Below are positions 9,402 to 17,405 of a stretch of DNA of 64,000 nucleotides, piece by piece. The DNA is from Methylotetracoccus oryzae (GTDB taxonomy: Bacteria > Pseudomonadota > Gammaproteobacteria > Methylococcales > Methylococcaceae). Each line of letters starts with the position of its first letter. The first letter of the stretch is position 1. The translations under genes were made by a program, and so were the position numbers. The stretch covers positions 119,873 through 183,872 of the forward strand of contig NZ_SRSH01000010.1 of assembly GCF_006175985.1 (NCBI RefSeq), given 5' to 3'. Under the pieces are notes generated by a model, which worked only from the letters and a program-made list of their open reading frames with translations, made no database searches and was not told the origin of the DNA.

Positions 9402-9454
9402 TCAGCAAAGCTGCCCGCAGTGACTTCTCCGGCCATTTCACACCGCTGATTCGT

Positions 9455-9799
9455 ATGCCAACCATCACCCTTCTGCCCCATGCCGAGCTGTGCCCCGACG
9501 GGGACACGATCGAAGCCGAGACTGGCCTTTCGATCTGCGACGCGCTGCTGGAGGCAGGGATTGAGATCGAACATGCCTGCGAGTTTTCCTGCGCCTGCTC
9601 GACCTGCCATGTCGTCGTCCGTGAAGGCTTCGCCTCGCTGGAACCCTCGGAAGAACTGGAGGACGACATGCTGGATCGCGCTTGGGGCCTTGAAAGCAAT
9701 TCGCGACTTTCGTGCCAGGCGATCGTCGGCACCACGGATCTGGTCATCGAGATTCCGCGTTACAGCCTGAACCTGGCCAAGGAAGCGCCGCACAAGTAG
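9455..9799 (+). CDS. fdx: adrenodoxin-type 2Fe-2S ferredoxin Fdx
   Basis: This is the electron donor of the Isc system. The 114-residue protein has the adrenodoxin-type ligand pattern C-x5-C-x2-C (Cys42, 48, 51) and a fourth cysteine in RLSCQAIVG (about 87). It follows hscA as in standard isc operons and precedes nifV by only 8 bp. A second ferredoxin of the same fold lies at 12320. Confidence 0.94.
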   Translation: MPTITLLPHAELCPDGDTIEAETGLSICDALLEAGIEIEHACEFSCACSTCHVVVREGFASLEPSEELEDDMLDRAWGLESNSRLSCQAIVGTTDLVIEIPRYSLNLAKEAPHK

Positions 9800-9807
9800 G
9801 GGAAGTC

Positions 9808-11004
9808 ATGAGCGATAACGCCTGCATCATCATCAACGACACGACTCTGCGCGACGGCGAACAGACCGCCGGAGTCGCGTTCAACGCCGAGGAAAAGCTG
9901 GCCATCGCCCGCGCCCTGGCGCGAGCGGGCGTGCCGGAAATGGAAGTGGGCATACCGGTGATGGGCCCGGAGGAACGCGAGGTCATCGCCGCCATCGCGG
10001 ACCTCGGTCTGCCCTCGCGGCTGATGGTCTGGGGACGCATGTGCGACGCGGACCTCGCGGCCGCCGGCCAGTGCGGCGTGGATCTGGTCAATCTGTCGAT
10101 CCCGGTCTCCGATATCCATCTGCAACACAAGATCGGGCGCTCGCGCGCCTGGGTGCTATCGACGATTGCCCGCTTCGTGCGCAAGGCGCGCGATGCCGGA
10201 CTGGAGGTCTCCGTCGGGTGCGAGGACGCGTCCCGCGCCGACATGGACTTTTTGCTGCAGGTCGCGGGTGTTGCCCAGGAGGCGGGTGCGCGACGCATGC
10301 GGTTCGCCGATACGCTCGGACTGCTGGAGCCGCTGTCGACCTTCGAGCGGATTCAGCGACTGGTGCGCGCGGTCGACCTGGAGATCGAGATGCATGCGCA
10401 TGACGACTTCGGCCTGGCCACCGCGAACACGCTGATGGCCGTGCGCGCGGGCGCGACGCGCGTCAACACCACGGTCAACGGTCTGGGCGAACGCGCGGGC
10501 AACGCGGCCATCGAAGAGACGGTCATGGCGCTGCACGTGCTGTACGGGCGCAAGACCGGAATCGACGTGAAGCAGTTCCCGGCGATTTCGGATCTGGTGG
10601 CCCGCGCCTCCGGCCGCCCGGTGGCCGCCGACAAGAGCATCGTCGGCGAGGCCGTGTTCACGCACGAAGCCGGTATCCATGTCGATGGCTTGCTGAAGAA
10701 CGTGCTGAATTATCAGGGCGTCGATCCCCACGCTCTGGGTCGCGAGCATCGTCTTGTACTGGGCAAGCATTCCGGGTCGCACGCGGTCGTCCGGCGCTAC
10801 CAGGCGCTGGGCATCGAGCTCAGCGACGGCGATGCCACGCAGCTGCTGCAACGTATCCGGGTCTATGCCAACGAAACCAAGCAGACGCCCGGCGACAACG
10901 AACTCCGGCGCTTTTACCGCGACGCGGCCGGCGCTCAATCACCCACCGCGTACGGTCGCCGACGCGACCAGCGGCAATTCAACGGCCAGGAGCACAACGC
11001 ATGA
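9808..11004 (+). CDS. nifV: homocitrate synthase NifV
   Basis: NifV condenses acetyl-CoA and 2-oxoglutarate to homocitrate, the organic ligand of the nitrogenase FeMo-cofactor. The 398-residue protein has the family motifs: [16 protein letters not shown] at the N-terminus, the metal-binding [13 protein letters not shown], and [19 protein letters not shown] used the ATG at 9808, with a GGGGAAG ribosome site; an upstream in-frame start would lie inside fdx. It overlaps nifW by 4 bp. Its presence identifies a diazotroph. Confidence 0.96.
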   Translation: MSDNACIIINDTTLRDGEQTAGVAFNAEEKLAIARALARAGVPEMEVGIPVMGPEEREVIAAIADLGLPSRLMVWGRMCDADLAAAGQCGVDLVNLSIPVSDIHLQHKIGRSRAWVLSTIARFVRKARDAGLEVSVGCEDASRADMDFLLQVAGVAQEAGARRMRFADTLGLLEPLSTFERIQRLVRAVDLEIEMHAHDDFGLATANTLMAVRAGATRVNTTVNGLGERAGNAAIEETVMALHVLYGRKTGIDVKQFPAISDLVARASGRPVAADKSIVGEAVFTHEAGIHVDGLLKNVLNYQGVDPHALGREHRLVLGKHSGSHAVVRRYQALGIELSDGDATQLLQRIRVYANETKQTPGDNELRRFYRDAAGAQSPTAYGRRRDQRQFNGQEHNA

Positions 11005-11339
11005 ATCCTTTATTGCAGCGCATCCAGACGTTCTCGGCGGCCGAGGAGTTTCTCGATTTCTTCGGGGTCGACTACCAGCCGGACGTGGTGCATGTGAACC
11101 GCCTGCATATTCTGAAGCGCTTCAACCAATACCTGAACCGGTCCCCGATTCCGGACGACATGGACGAGGCGGCAGCCCGCGAGGCCTGCAAGGTGCTGCT
11201 GACCCGGGCCCACGACGATTTCGTGTCGTCAACCGCCGCGCAGGAGAAGGTCTTCAAGGTCTTCCAGGAGCAGGACGGCAAGAGCGTGTCGCTGGACAGC
11301 ATGCGCGTCAGCCTGGCGACGCGTTCGCAGAAGGCCTGA
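11001..11339 (+). CDS. nifW: nitrogenase-stabilising/protective protein NifW
   Basis: The 112-residue product matches NifW in length and in the N-terminal pattern ([33 protein letters not shown]). NifW is thought to help MoFe-protein maturation and protect it from oxygen; its exact role is unsettled. The start overlaps the nifV stop in ATGA, so the two are co-translated. Confidence 0.93.
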   Translation: MNPLLQRIQTFSAAEEFLDFFGVDYQPDVVHVNRLHILKRFNQYLNRSPIPDDMDEAAAREACKVLLTRAHDDFVSSTAAQEKVFKVFQEQDGKSVSLDSMRVSLATRSQKA

Positions 11340-11402
11340 GACAGGCCGCGACCAGCTAGCTGGCAACCCCAAATTCCCAACAGAGCGACCTCGGAGTCAT
11401 CG

Positions 11403-11729
11403 ATGCCCAAACCGAACAAGCATGTCTTCGTCTGCACTCAGAGCCGGCCGCCGGGCCACCCGCGGGGGTCGTGCGGCCAGTTGGGCTGCACCGCCGTGTT
11501 TCAGGCGTTCATGCAGCAGTTCGAGCAGGGCCGCATGTATGGCGAGTTCGCGCTGACCGCCGCCGGCTGTCTGGGCGCCTGCGATTCGGGGCCGACGGTA
11601 CTGGTGTATCCCGATGGCGTCATGTACGCGGCGGTCAAGCCGGAAGACGTGGGCACGATTGTCGAACAGCACCTCAAGGGCGGCGAGCCGGTCGAGAGTC
11701 TGCTGGCGCCCGCGGCCGTCTGGGGCTGA
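11403..11729 (+). CDS. thioredoxin-like 2Fe-2S ferredoxin
   Basis: The 108-residue sequence has the thioredoxin-like ferredoxin fold seen in nif-associated Shethna-type and Aquifex-type proteins. Ligand cysteines are Cys11 (VFVCTQ), Cys24 (RGSCGQLGC), and Cys56 and Cys60 (GCLGACDSGP). A further cysteine is at 29. These proteins transfer electrons; the Azotobacter homologue is linked to nitrogenase protection or reduction. It lies 63 bp after nifW, in the same direction, with a CGGAG site. The exact partner is inferred from context. Confidence 0.85.
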   Translation: MPKPNKHVFVCTQSRPPGHPRGSCGQLGCTAVFQAFMQQFEQGRMYGEFALTAAGCLGACDSGPTVLVYPDGVMYAAVKPEDVGTIVEQHLKGGEPVESLLAPAAVWG

Positions 11730-11759
11730 ACGCTGCACGGCCAGGCACCGGAGATCCCG

Positions 11760-12221
11760 ATGCGCGCGCTATACGCCGGAACCGTCTCGCCGAAGATCAG
11801 CGGCCTGCTCGACGAAGCGATGACCGCCTACGCGGACACGACGCGTGCCGAGGCCTTGCTGAAACAGGCGCAGCGCGAGGCGCCGGAGGCGTTGCCGGTG
11901 TATTTCTCTTTGTACAAGTTCTACTTCTACAAGGGGCGGTTGGCCGACGCCGAAGCCTCGGCGCGGCTGGCTCTGGCCACCGCGGCGCGCCAAGGGGGGT
12001 TCTCCGGTGATTTTCGCGAGCTGTCGGCGGATACCGTCGATTGGTCTCGGCACGACGGACCGCAGCACTTCTACCTGTTTTCGCTGAAGGCGCTGGCGTT
12101 CATACGCCTGCGGCGGGGCGACAAGCCGGGCTGCGACCGGATTCTGGAGAAGCTGGCCGAGCTTGATCACGGCGACAGCGTTGGCGCTTCGGTTATCGGC
12201 TCCATCGCCGCCGCGATCTGA
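11760..12221 (+). CDS. nif-associated helical-repeat protein, unknown function
   Basis: The product is 153 residues and mostly helical by composition. The central part (YFSLYKFYFYKGRLADAEASARLAL) looks like a tetratricopeptide helix pair. I do not recognise a named family. No signal peptide or metal-binding motif is present. It is 30 bp downstream of the ferredoxin and is probably part of the same transcript. A role in protein-protein contacts during nitrogenase maturation is possible but is only inferred from position. Confidence 0.7.
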   Translation: MRALYAGTVSPKISGLLDEAMTAYADTTRAEALLKQAQREAPEALPVYFSLYKFYFYKGRLADAEASARLALATAARQGGFSGDFRELSADTVDWSRHDGPQHFYLFSLKALAFIRLRRGDKPGCDRILEKLAELDHGDSVGASVIGSIAAAI

Positions 12222-12319
12222 GCACCCGATTTGGAGCCGAGGTGCGGTCGGGCCTGTAGCGCGACAGCGGCCCCGGACGATGAATTTCTGACAAAACAAC
12301 AAATAGGAGTCACATCACT

Positions 12320-12628
12320 ATGGCAACCGTCACGATACTGCCGTCGGGCAAGACGATCGAAGCCGAGGTCGGCAAGACCTTGCTGGAAACCGTTATTGCC
12401 GCTGGCGAAAAACTGAAACACGAATGCGACGGCAATTCCGAATGCGGGAGCTGTCACCTGTTCGTGCAAGCGGGTCGCAAGAGTGTGTCGCGGATCCAGC
12501 CGATCGAGAACCAGAAACTCGACACCATGGTCGGCATCGGTTCGAAGTCCCGACTGGCCTGCCAGGCGCGGATCATCGGCGACGAAGACATCACGATCGA
12601 ACTGCTCGGCTTCGCGTCGGGATTCTGA
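12320..12628 (+). CDS. 2Fe-2S ferredoxin (second adrenodoxin-type)
   Basis: The 102-residue protein is a plant/adrenodoxin-type ferredoxin with ligands Cys36, 42 and 45 (HECDGNSECGSCHLF) and a fourth in RLACQARIIG (about 81). It resembles the FdIV/FdxD-like ferredoxins found in nif clusters and differs from Fdx at 9455. A clear AGGAG precedes the ATG. It could donate electrons to nitrogenase assembly or to the nitrogenase reductase. Confidence 0.88.
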   Translation: MATVTILPSGKTIEAEVGKTLLETVIAAGEKLKHECDGNSECGSCHLFVQAGRKSVSRIQPIENQKLDTMVGIGSKSRLACQARIIGDEDITIELLGFASGF

Positions 12629-12681
12629 ATTCGAGCACGAGTGCCGCGGCGCTTTTCTTCAACCCCTTAGCGGACGGACCG

Positions 12682-13014
12682 ATGACTATTGAAGAGACCA
12701 TAAGAGAGCAGATCGCCCAGCACCCGGTGCTGCTGTACATGAAGGGCGTGCCGGACATGCCCCAGTGCGGTTTCTCGGCGAAAGCCGTCGGTTGCCTGCA
12801 GGCGGCCGGTGTGCCGTTCGCGTACGTCAACATCCTGGCGGCGCCGATGATCCGCGAGAAGCTGCCCAGCATTTCGATGTGGCCGACTTTCCCGCAACTG
12901 TTCGTCGCCGGAGAACTGGTCGGCGGCAGCGACATCGTCGACGAGCTGGCCCAGAAGGGTGAGCTGAAGCCGATGCTGGAGCAGGCCGTCGCCAGCCAGC
13001 CCGCGGCCGGCTAG
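12682..13014 (+). CDS. grxD: CGFS-type monothiol glutaredoxin
   Basis: Monothiol glutaredoxins with a CGFS motif bind and transfer 2Fe-2S clusters, usually with BolA proteins. The 110-residue sequence has MPQCGFSAKAV at residues 27-37 and WPTFPQLFVAGELVGGSDIV for glutathione binding. I chose the ATG at 12682 giving MTIEETIREQ; the longer open frame upstream overlaps the ferredoxin gene. The bolA gene begins 4 bp after its stop, the usual pairing. Confidence 0.93.
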   Translation: MTIEETIREQIAQHPVLLYMKGVPDMPQCGFSAKAVGCLQAAGVPFAYVNILAAPMIREKLPSISMWPTFPQLFVAGELVGGSDIVDELAQKGELKPMLEQAVASQPAAG

Positions 13015-13018
13015 CCGG

Positions 13019-13270
13019 ATGGAGATCGCCGAAGTCCAGGACCTGATTAAGGCGGCGCTGCCCGATAGCGAAGTCATCGTCTCCGGCGAGGGCTGCAGCT
13101 TCACGCTGGTCGTGGTCAGTGAGTCCTTCGCCGGACTGAATACTGTCAAGCGGCAGCAACGGGTGCTGGCCGCCGTCAGCGAACCGTTGTCGACCGGAGC
13201 GCTCCACGCCGTCAGCATGAAGGTGTACACGCCGGACGAGTGGCGCGCAGCGCAAGCCGTTGCCGGCTAG
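13019..13270 (+). CDS. BolA-family protein
   Basis: This 83-residue protein has the BolA fold signature, including GEGCSFTLVVVSESFAGLNTVKRQQ and the conserved C-terminal histidine in LHAVSMKVYTPDEW. BolA proteins form cluster-bridged heterodimers with CGFS glutaredoxins. The gene is directly after grxD, so a dedicated Grx-BolA pair serves this cluster. Confidence 0.92.
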   Translation: MEIAEVQDLIKAALPDSEVIVSGEGCSFTLVVVSESFAGLNTVKRQQRVLAAVSEPLSTGALHAVSMKVYTPDEWRAAQAVAG

Positions 13271-13334
13271 CCAGCAATAAGGCCCGGTAGCACGCTGTGT
13301 GATTCGAAAGATCCGCGATCCATGAGGAAATCCG

Positions 13335-13568
13335 ATGCCACTGTACGATTTTCATTGCACCGACTGCGATCGGACCTTCGAACTGCTGGTGCGCTTGTCC
13401 GATACGCCGACCTGTCCCGAGTGCCAGGGGACACACCTGGAGAAACAGGTGTCGCGCCCGGCCGCGCCGGGTCAGACGGCCGGAATCCTGGCCAAGGCAC
13501 GGAGCCAGGCCGCGCGGGAAGGGCATTTCAGCAATTACAAACGCAGCGAACGGCCGCGCACCCGCTAG
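13335..13568 (+). CDS. FmdB-type zinc ribbon protein
   Basis: The 77-residue product begins MPLYDFHCTDCDRTFELLV and has two CxxC pairs (CTDC and CPEC) forming the zinc ribbon of the FmdB family. The tail is basic and disordered. FmdB-like proteins are regulators or accessory factors of unclear mechanism. It follows bolA by 64 bp on the same strand. Confidence 0.85.
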   Translation: MPLYDFHCTDCDRTFELLVRLSDTPTCPECQGTHLEKQVSRPAAPGQTAGILAKARSQAAREGHFSNYKRSERPRTR

Positions 13569-13623
13569 CGGCCCGGACCAGCTACGGGTTGGTCAGCTTT
13601 CACGCTCCGAGACTTCGACGCCC

Positions 13624-15327
13624 ATGAAACTGCGAATCGACCGCTGTCATCTGGAGGCCATGGTGGGTGCGTTCCCCGGCCTGGCACCGCTGAAGGATCA
13701 GCTGCGCTTCGGCAACACCGTCGAGGTTCCCTTCGCCCGCCTCGCGAGCGCGGAGGTCGCGTTTCTGCAGAATCTGTACGCGTCGGCCGGTCCGGACTGG
13801 CAGTCGCATGCGGTCCAGCTGGCGACGCTGCAGCAGGCACTGAACGATGACGGGGTTCGCTTCGAAGGAAACGACCTCGAGATGGTCGTGCCGGCGATGG
13901 CGCGCTACCTGGCCGTGGGTGCCATTCGCGGCTGGCTGTTCAGCGCTCAGGTCACCGGGCGTCCGCTCCCGTATGTGATCACCCGGCTGGACTACACGCC
14001 GACCTCGACCGATGAGGCCGGCAAGGTCTTCATGGAACTGAAGGCCAACGCAAAAGGCGGATTGGCGACCGGTACCATTCGGATCACCGCCAGTGACATC
14101 GCCGGAAAGACGATCAGCGAAATTTTCGCGGCCAAAGGCTTTCTGAAGGAGACCCCGGACCTGATCGCCGCCTACGACCAGACGGCCGAGCGCTATTTCG
14201 ACTGGCGCGCGCGCTATGGCGTGCAGTTTTCCGGGCAGGGGATCGGTTTCTATGCCGAAGACCCCTCGGCCACGCACCGCGGTACAGACTGGACGCGCAA
14301 GGATTGCGTCGTACTGTGTTCCGGTGACGGCATGGCGCGGCTGGTCAACGACGAAGGCATTCTGACCTCTCGCGTGTTGACGCTGGACGCGCCGGGCGAC
14401 ATTCTCGGCCCTTATCTGCGCAAGGCCGCGAAGAGCAATCGCTACGAAGCCGAGGACGAAGTCCAGGCACTGCAGGAGAGTATGCCGGCGGACCTGTTCA
14501 CGCATCTGCCGGTGCATGCCTACATTCTGATGTTTCATCTGGAACTGCACCATTACGTCTGGGTGCATGTCGACGACCTCGTGCCGTACCGTTATCAGCC
14601 GGAACTGAAGCACAAGCTGGTGCTGCCCGAAGAACAGACCGAGCTCATCGACATACTGACGGCGGAGATGGATGTGCTGGCCGAGGACATCATTGCCGGC
14701 AAGTCCGGCGGCACGACGGTGCTATGCGCCGGTCCGGCGGGCGTCGGCAAGACGCTGACGGCCGAGGTCTATTCGGAAATCATCCAGCGACCGCTGTACC
14801 GTGTGCATTCCGGACAACTCGGGCTCAACGTCGGCGCGATGGAAACGGCGCTGAAGGATGTCCTGACCCGGGCCCAGCGGTGGGGCGCCGTGATGCTGAT
14901 CGACGAGGCCGACGTGTACATTCGGCGCCGGGACGACAACATCGCGACCAACGCGGTGGTCGGGGTCTTTCTTCGAGTGCTGGAATACTTCAACGGGCTG
15001 CTGTTCATGACCACCAACCGGGTGGACGACATCGACGAGGCGATCGTGTCCCGCTGCATCGCAATGATCAAGTTCTATCCGCCGGATGCCGATGCGCGGC
15101 GGAAGATCTGGACCGTGATGACCGCACAGTTTCAGTTGCCGGTCGACCCCGCCCTGATCGACGAACTGACCGAGTTGTTTCCGGCGGCGACCGGGCGCGA
15201 CATCAAGGGGCTGGCCAAGCTCGTTGCGAAGTTCTGTGCCCACAAGGCCGTGCCGCCCTCGGCCGAGGTGTTCAAACGCTGCGCCGTGTTTCGCGGTCTC
15301 GACATCGGGAGGCCGAGTGCCCATTGA
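13624..15327 (+). CDS. nif-cluster AAA+ ATPase
   Basis: The 567-residue protein has an N-terminal region of about 330 residues that I do not recognise and a C-terminal AAA+ module. The module has Walker A GPAGVGKT (about residue 370), Walker B VMLIDEADVY (about 423), a sensor-1 segment FMTTNRVDDIDEAIVSRC and an arginine-finger-like CIAMIKF stretch. A single AAA ring with a specialised N-domain suggests a remodelling or activase role. Its place at the end of the nif/isc cluster suggests a target among nitrogenase or Fe-S proteins. That is inference; no assembly function can be read from the sequence. Confidence 0.82.
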   Translation: MKLRIDRCHLEAMVGAFPGLAPLKDQLRFGNTVEVPFARLASAEVAFLQNLYASAGPDWQSHAVQLATLQQALNDDGVRFEGNDLEMVVPAMARYLAVGAIRGWLFSAQVTGRPLPYVITRLDYTPTSTDEAGKVFMELKANAKGGLATGTIRITASDIAGKTISEIFAAKGFLKETPDLIAAYDQTAERYFDWRARYGVQFSGQGIGFYAEDPSATHRGTDWTRKDCVVLCSGDGMARLVNDEGILTSRVLTLDAPGDILGPYLRKAAKSNRYEAEDEVQALQESMPADLFTHLPVHAYILMFHLELHHYVWVHVDDLVPYRYQPELKHKLVLPEEQTELIDILTAEMDVLAEDIIAGKSGGTTVLCAGPAGVGKTLTAEVYSEIIQRPLYRVHSGQLGLNVGAMETALKDVLTRAQRWGAVMLIDEADVYIRRRDDNIATNAVVGVFLRVLEYFNGLLFMTTNRVDDIDEAIVSRCIAMIKFYPPDADARRKIWTVMTAQFQLPVDPALIDELTELFPAATGRDIKGLAKLVAKFCAHKAVPPSAEVFKRCAVFRGLDIGRPSAH

Positions 15328-15514
15328 GTGGCAGGGCCAAGCCTTGCGGCGATCGGCCGTCAGCCGCCAGGGACTCGGATACCAGCGTTCGCGGGCATGA
15401 GGTGCCTGCGTATCGCGGTAATGTTCGGGCCGCAGACCGGGCGCGGTGGACCTTGCTGCCGCGCTTGAAGATGTCTCCCTCCCCACGCCGCCTTACTCAG
15501 GAGAGCCGCTGCCC

Positions 15515-16210
15515 ATGAATCTTGCGTTCCCGCCCGCGCCCGTCGTGACCCTCGAGGCAATGTCCAGCAATCCGTTTCCGGTGCGCCGGATTTTCTGCAT
15601 CGGGCGCAATTATCCGGGTGCCGGCGGGGCAGGGGCTAAAGGCGAAGAACCGATTTACTTCATGAAGCCGGCCGGCGCGATGGCGCAGAACCACTCGACG
15701 CTGCTCTATCCGCCGGGGACGGCTGATCTGCGGCCCGAAGTCGAGATGGTCGTGGCGCTGCACAAGGGAGGCCGCGACATCCCGGCCGCGCGTGTCGACT
15801 ACGACTACGTGTTCGGCTACGCGGTGGGTCTCGACATGACGCTGCGCGATGCGTTGGAGCAGGCCAGGTCCGAGGGCCTGCCGTGGGAACGGGCCAAGTC
15901 GTTCGACCATTCCGCGGTCTGCACGGCGATTACGCCAGAGTACTTCTGCGGCAACATCGCCGCCGGGAAGATCGAATTGACGGTCAATGGCGAGGTGCGC
16001 CAAAGCGGGAATGTCGCAGACATGCTCTGGAAGATACCCGAGATCGTTCACTACCTGTCGACTCGCGTCGAGCTGTTTCCGGGCGACCTGATCTACACCG
16101 GTACGCCCGGCGATGCGGGCCCAGTGACCAGTGGCGACGTGGTCGAAGCGACGGTCGCGGGCCTGGAACCACTGCGGGTGACCATAGGCGGACCAACTGC
16201 CAATGGATAG
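15515..16210 (+). CDS. fumarylacetoacetate hydrolase-fold protein
   Basis: The 231-residue sequence has the FAH fold with the metal-binding Glu-x-Glu in RPEVEMVVAL and the Asp in GYAVGLDMT, plus the conserved YTGTPGDAGPV loop. Family members hydrolyse or decarboxylate diketo acids, such as fumarylpyruvate and oxaloacetate. The start at 15515 has AGGAG upstream; the longer frame adds unrelated sequence. It follows the AAA+ gene by 187 bp. In this setting it might act on a 2-oxo acid connected to homocitrate metabolism, but that is speculative. Confidence 0.85.
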   Translation: MNLAFPPAPVVTLEAMSSNPFPVRRIFCIGRNYPGAGGAGAKGEEPIYFMKPAGAMAQNHSTLLYPPGTADLRPEVEMVVALHKGGRDIPAARVDYDYVFGYAVGLDMTLRDALEQARSEGLPWERAKSFDHSAVCTAITPEYFCGNIAAGKIELTVNGEVRQSGNVADMLWKIPEIVHYLSTRVELFPGDLIYTGTPGDAGPVTSGDVVEATVAGLEPLRVTIGGPTANG

Positions 16211-16291
16211 TGGATCAGCCGATCGAATGGGCCAGCATCAACCAATCACGTACTGTCGCCGAGGCAGCATAGAGTCAGGGGAGGGCTGACC

Positions 16292-16534
16292 GTGCGTGTC
16301 ACGACAATCCTCGTCAACGATGTCCCGAGGGCTGTAGTGTGGCCCGTCGATCGCAAGGCACTGGCCCGTTTTCTGCGTAACGGCCACGGGTATTTGACCG
16401 AGGGTCTCCCCGACGACGCGATCGTCACCCATCGTGACGCCGAACATGACGAAGCCGCGCGCTGGCAGTCTGCATTCCGACTGCATCAGGCGTGGGGCGG
16501 CAGCGACGACACTTTCTTCGGCATCCCCCTGTGA
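16292..16534 (+). CDS. small protein of unknown function
   Basis: An 80-residue product starts at GTG with a good GGGGAGG ribosome site. It is basic at the N-terminus, acidic in the middle and ends in a tryptophan/phenylalanine-rich tail. I recognise no domain. It is on the same strand as the nif cluster and 81 bp after the FAH gene. Confidence 0.55.
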   Translation: MRVTTILVNDVPRAVVWPVDRKALARFLRNGHGYLTEGLPDDAIVTHRDAEHDEAARWQSAFRLHQAWGGSDDTFFGIPL

Positions 16535-16577
16535 TCTAAGCATGAACTCAACCGCGCAACCCCTAACGGAGACACGA

Positions 16578-16871
16578 ATGCCGACAGTCCTCGGTATCGA
16601 AGGCAAACACGCACACCTGGCGTCACCGGACGAACTCGCGCGCGGCATCAAGGCCGCTAAGGAGGTGTTCGCGCGCAACAATGCCGACGTTGCGGCGGCA
16701 GCGGCGGCGGTCAAGAAAATCGACAACGATGAGTTGCTGACGCGCGAAGAGGCGCTGCTGTGCGTGGTCTGGGACGATGCCGAGGACGCCGCGCTCCGGG
16801 CGATCACCGTGGGATGGCTTAGCCGGGACGTCGACCTTCAACTGGCCGTTACATCAGAAGACGCAGGCTGA
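16578..16871 (+). CDS. small protein of unknown function
   Basis: The 97-residue protein starting MPTVLGIEGKHAHL has an alanine-rich helical middle and an acidic EDAAL segment. No known domain is seen. I chose the ATG at 16578 because GGAG precedes it, while the upstream ATG at 16542 has no ribosome site. It lies 43 bp after the previous small gene and is probably the last gene of the nif-linked series. Confidence 0.6.
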   Translation: MPTVLGIEGKHAHLASPDELARGIKAAKEVFARNNADVAAAAAAVKKIDNDELLTREEALLCVVWDDAEDAALRAITVGWLSRDVDLQLAVTSEDAG

Positions 16872-17101
16872 GACGGGGCGGATAGCCAGTGAGCTTACGA
16901 CGGCGCCCGATGTTCCAACCGGTAGGTTGCCAGCCCGGTGTCTTTTCGCAGGACACATCAGCGGGAAAGTGACGCCAGCGCGGCTACGGCGCCATGCTCG
17001 CTGCAGTCGGGATCGACGAATAGAGCGTGTCGAGCACGCCGCGGCGGCAGTGAAGTCAGCGACCGAAAGCCAGGGAGCGACAATGCCACCCAAGATGGCC
17101 T
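16872..17101. other. intergenic, end of nif-linked series
   Basis: No coding frame with a ribosome site and no clear terminator hairpin with a T-run is seen. The tRNA promoter starts at its right edge. Confidence 0.4.
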
Positions 17102-17131
17102 TTGCAATGCGACAGGCTTCTGACATATAAT
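17102..17131 (+). promoter_or_regulatory. sigma-70 promoter upstream of tRNA-Lys
   Basis: TTGCAA and TATAAT are separated by 18 bases, a strong sigma-70 promoter. Transcription would begin near 17138 and reach the tRNA after a leader of about 120 bases. Confidence 0.6.
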
Positions 17132-17260
17132 GCGCGGCTTCGAACAGCAGTGCGGCCTCATTGATGCGACCTGCTGGTTCGAGTGACAGCCGTTAAATCA
17201 CCGCGCGGCCGTCACGGGCTCGACTCTCGTCTACAGCCCTCCCCATCGATCGATATCTTT

Positions 17261-17336
17261 GGGCCATTAGCTCAGCTGGTAGAGCAGCGGACTCTTAATC
17301 CGTTTGTCGTAGGTTCGATCCCTACATGGCCCACCA
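17261..17336 (+). tRNA. tRNA-Lys (anticodon CTT)
   Basis: The 76-nt sequence folds as a standard cloverleaf. GGGCCAT pairs with ATGGCCC over seven base pairs, the D-arm contains AGCTCAGCTGGTAGAGC, the anticodon loop is CTCTTAA with CTT at 34-36, and the T-arm holds GGTTCGATCC. The CCA end is encoded. The integrase gene lies just downstream, so the 3' part of the tRNA is the likely attachment site. Confidence 0.95.
17310..17336 (+). other. putative attL core within the tRNA 3' end
   Basis: Tyrosine recombinases of mobile elements commonly recombine at the T-arm and 3' end of tRNA genes and leave the tRNA intact. The int gene is 69 bp downstream on the opposite strand. No second copy of the tRNA 3' sequence was found in the window, so attR is not seen. 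Confidence 0.5.
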
Positions 17337-17371
17337 TTAAATCAATCACTTAGTTCTTTTTTTTTGGGCTG

Positions 17372-17403
17372 TCTGCCTAATAAAGCGCGCTCTGCCTAAT
17401 AAA
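17372..17403 (+). repeat. 13-bp direct repeat next to attL, possible arm-type binding sites
   Basis: TCTGCCTAATAAA occurs at 17372-17384 and again at 17391-17403, one repeat every 19 bp. The pair sits between the tRNA and the integrase stop codon. Integrase arm sites and excisionase sites have this kind of position and spacing. Confidence 0.5.
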
Positions 17404-17405
17404 AC

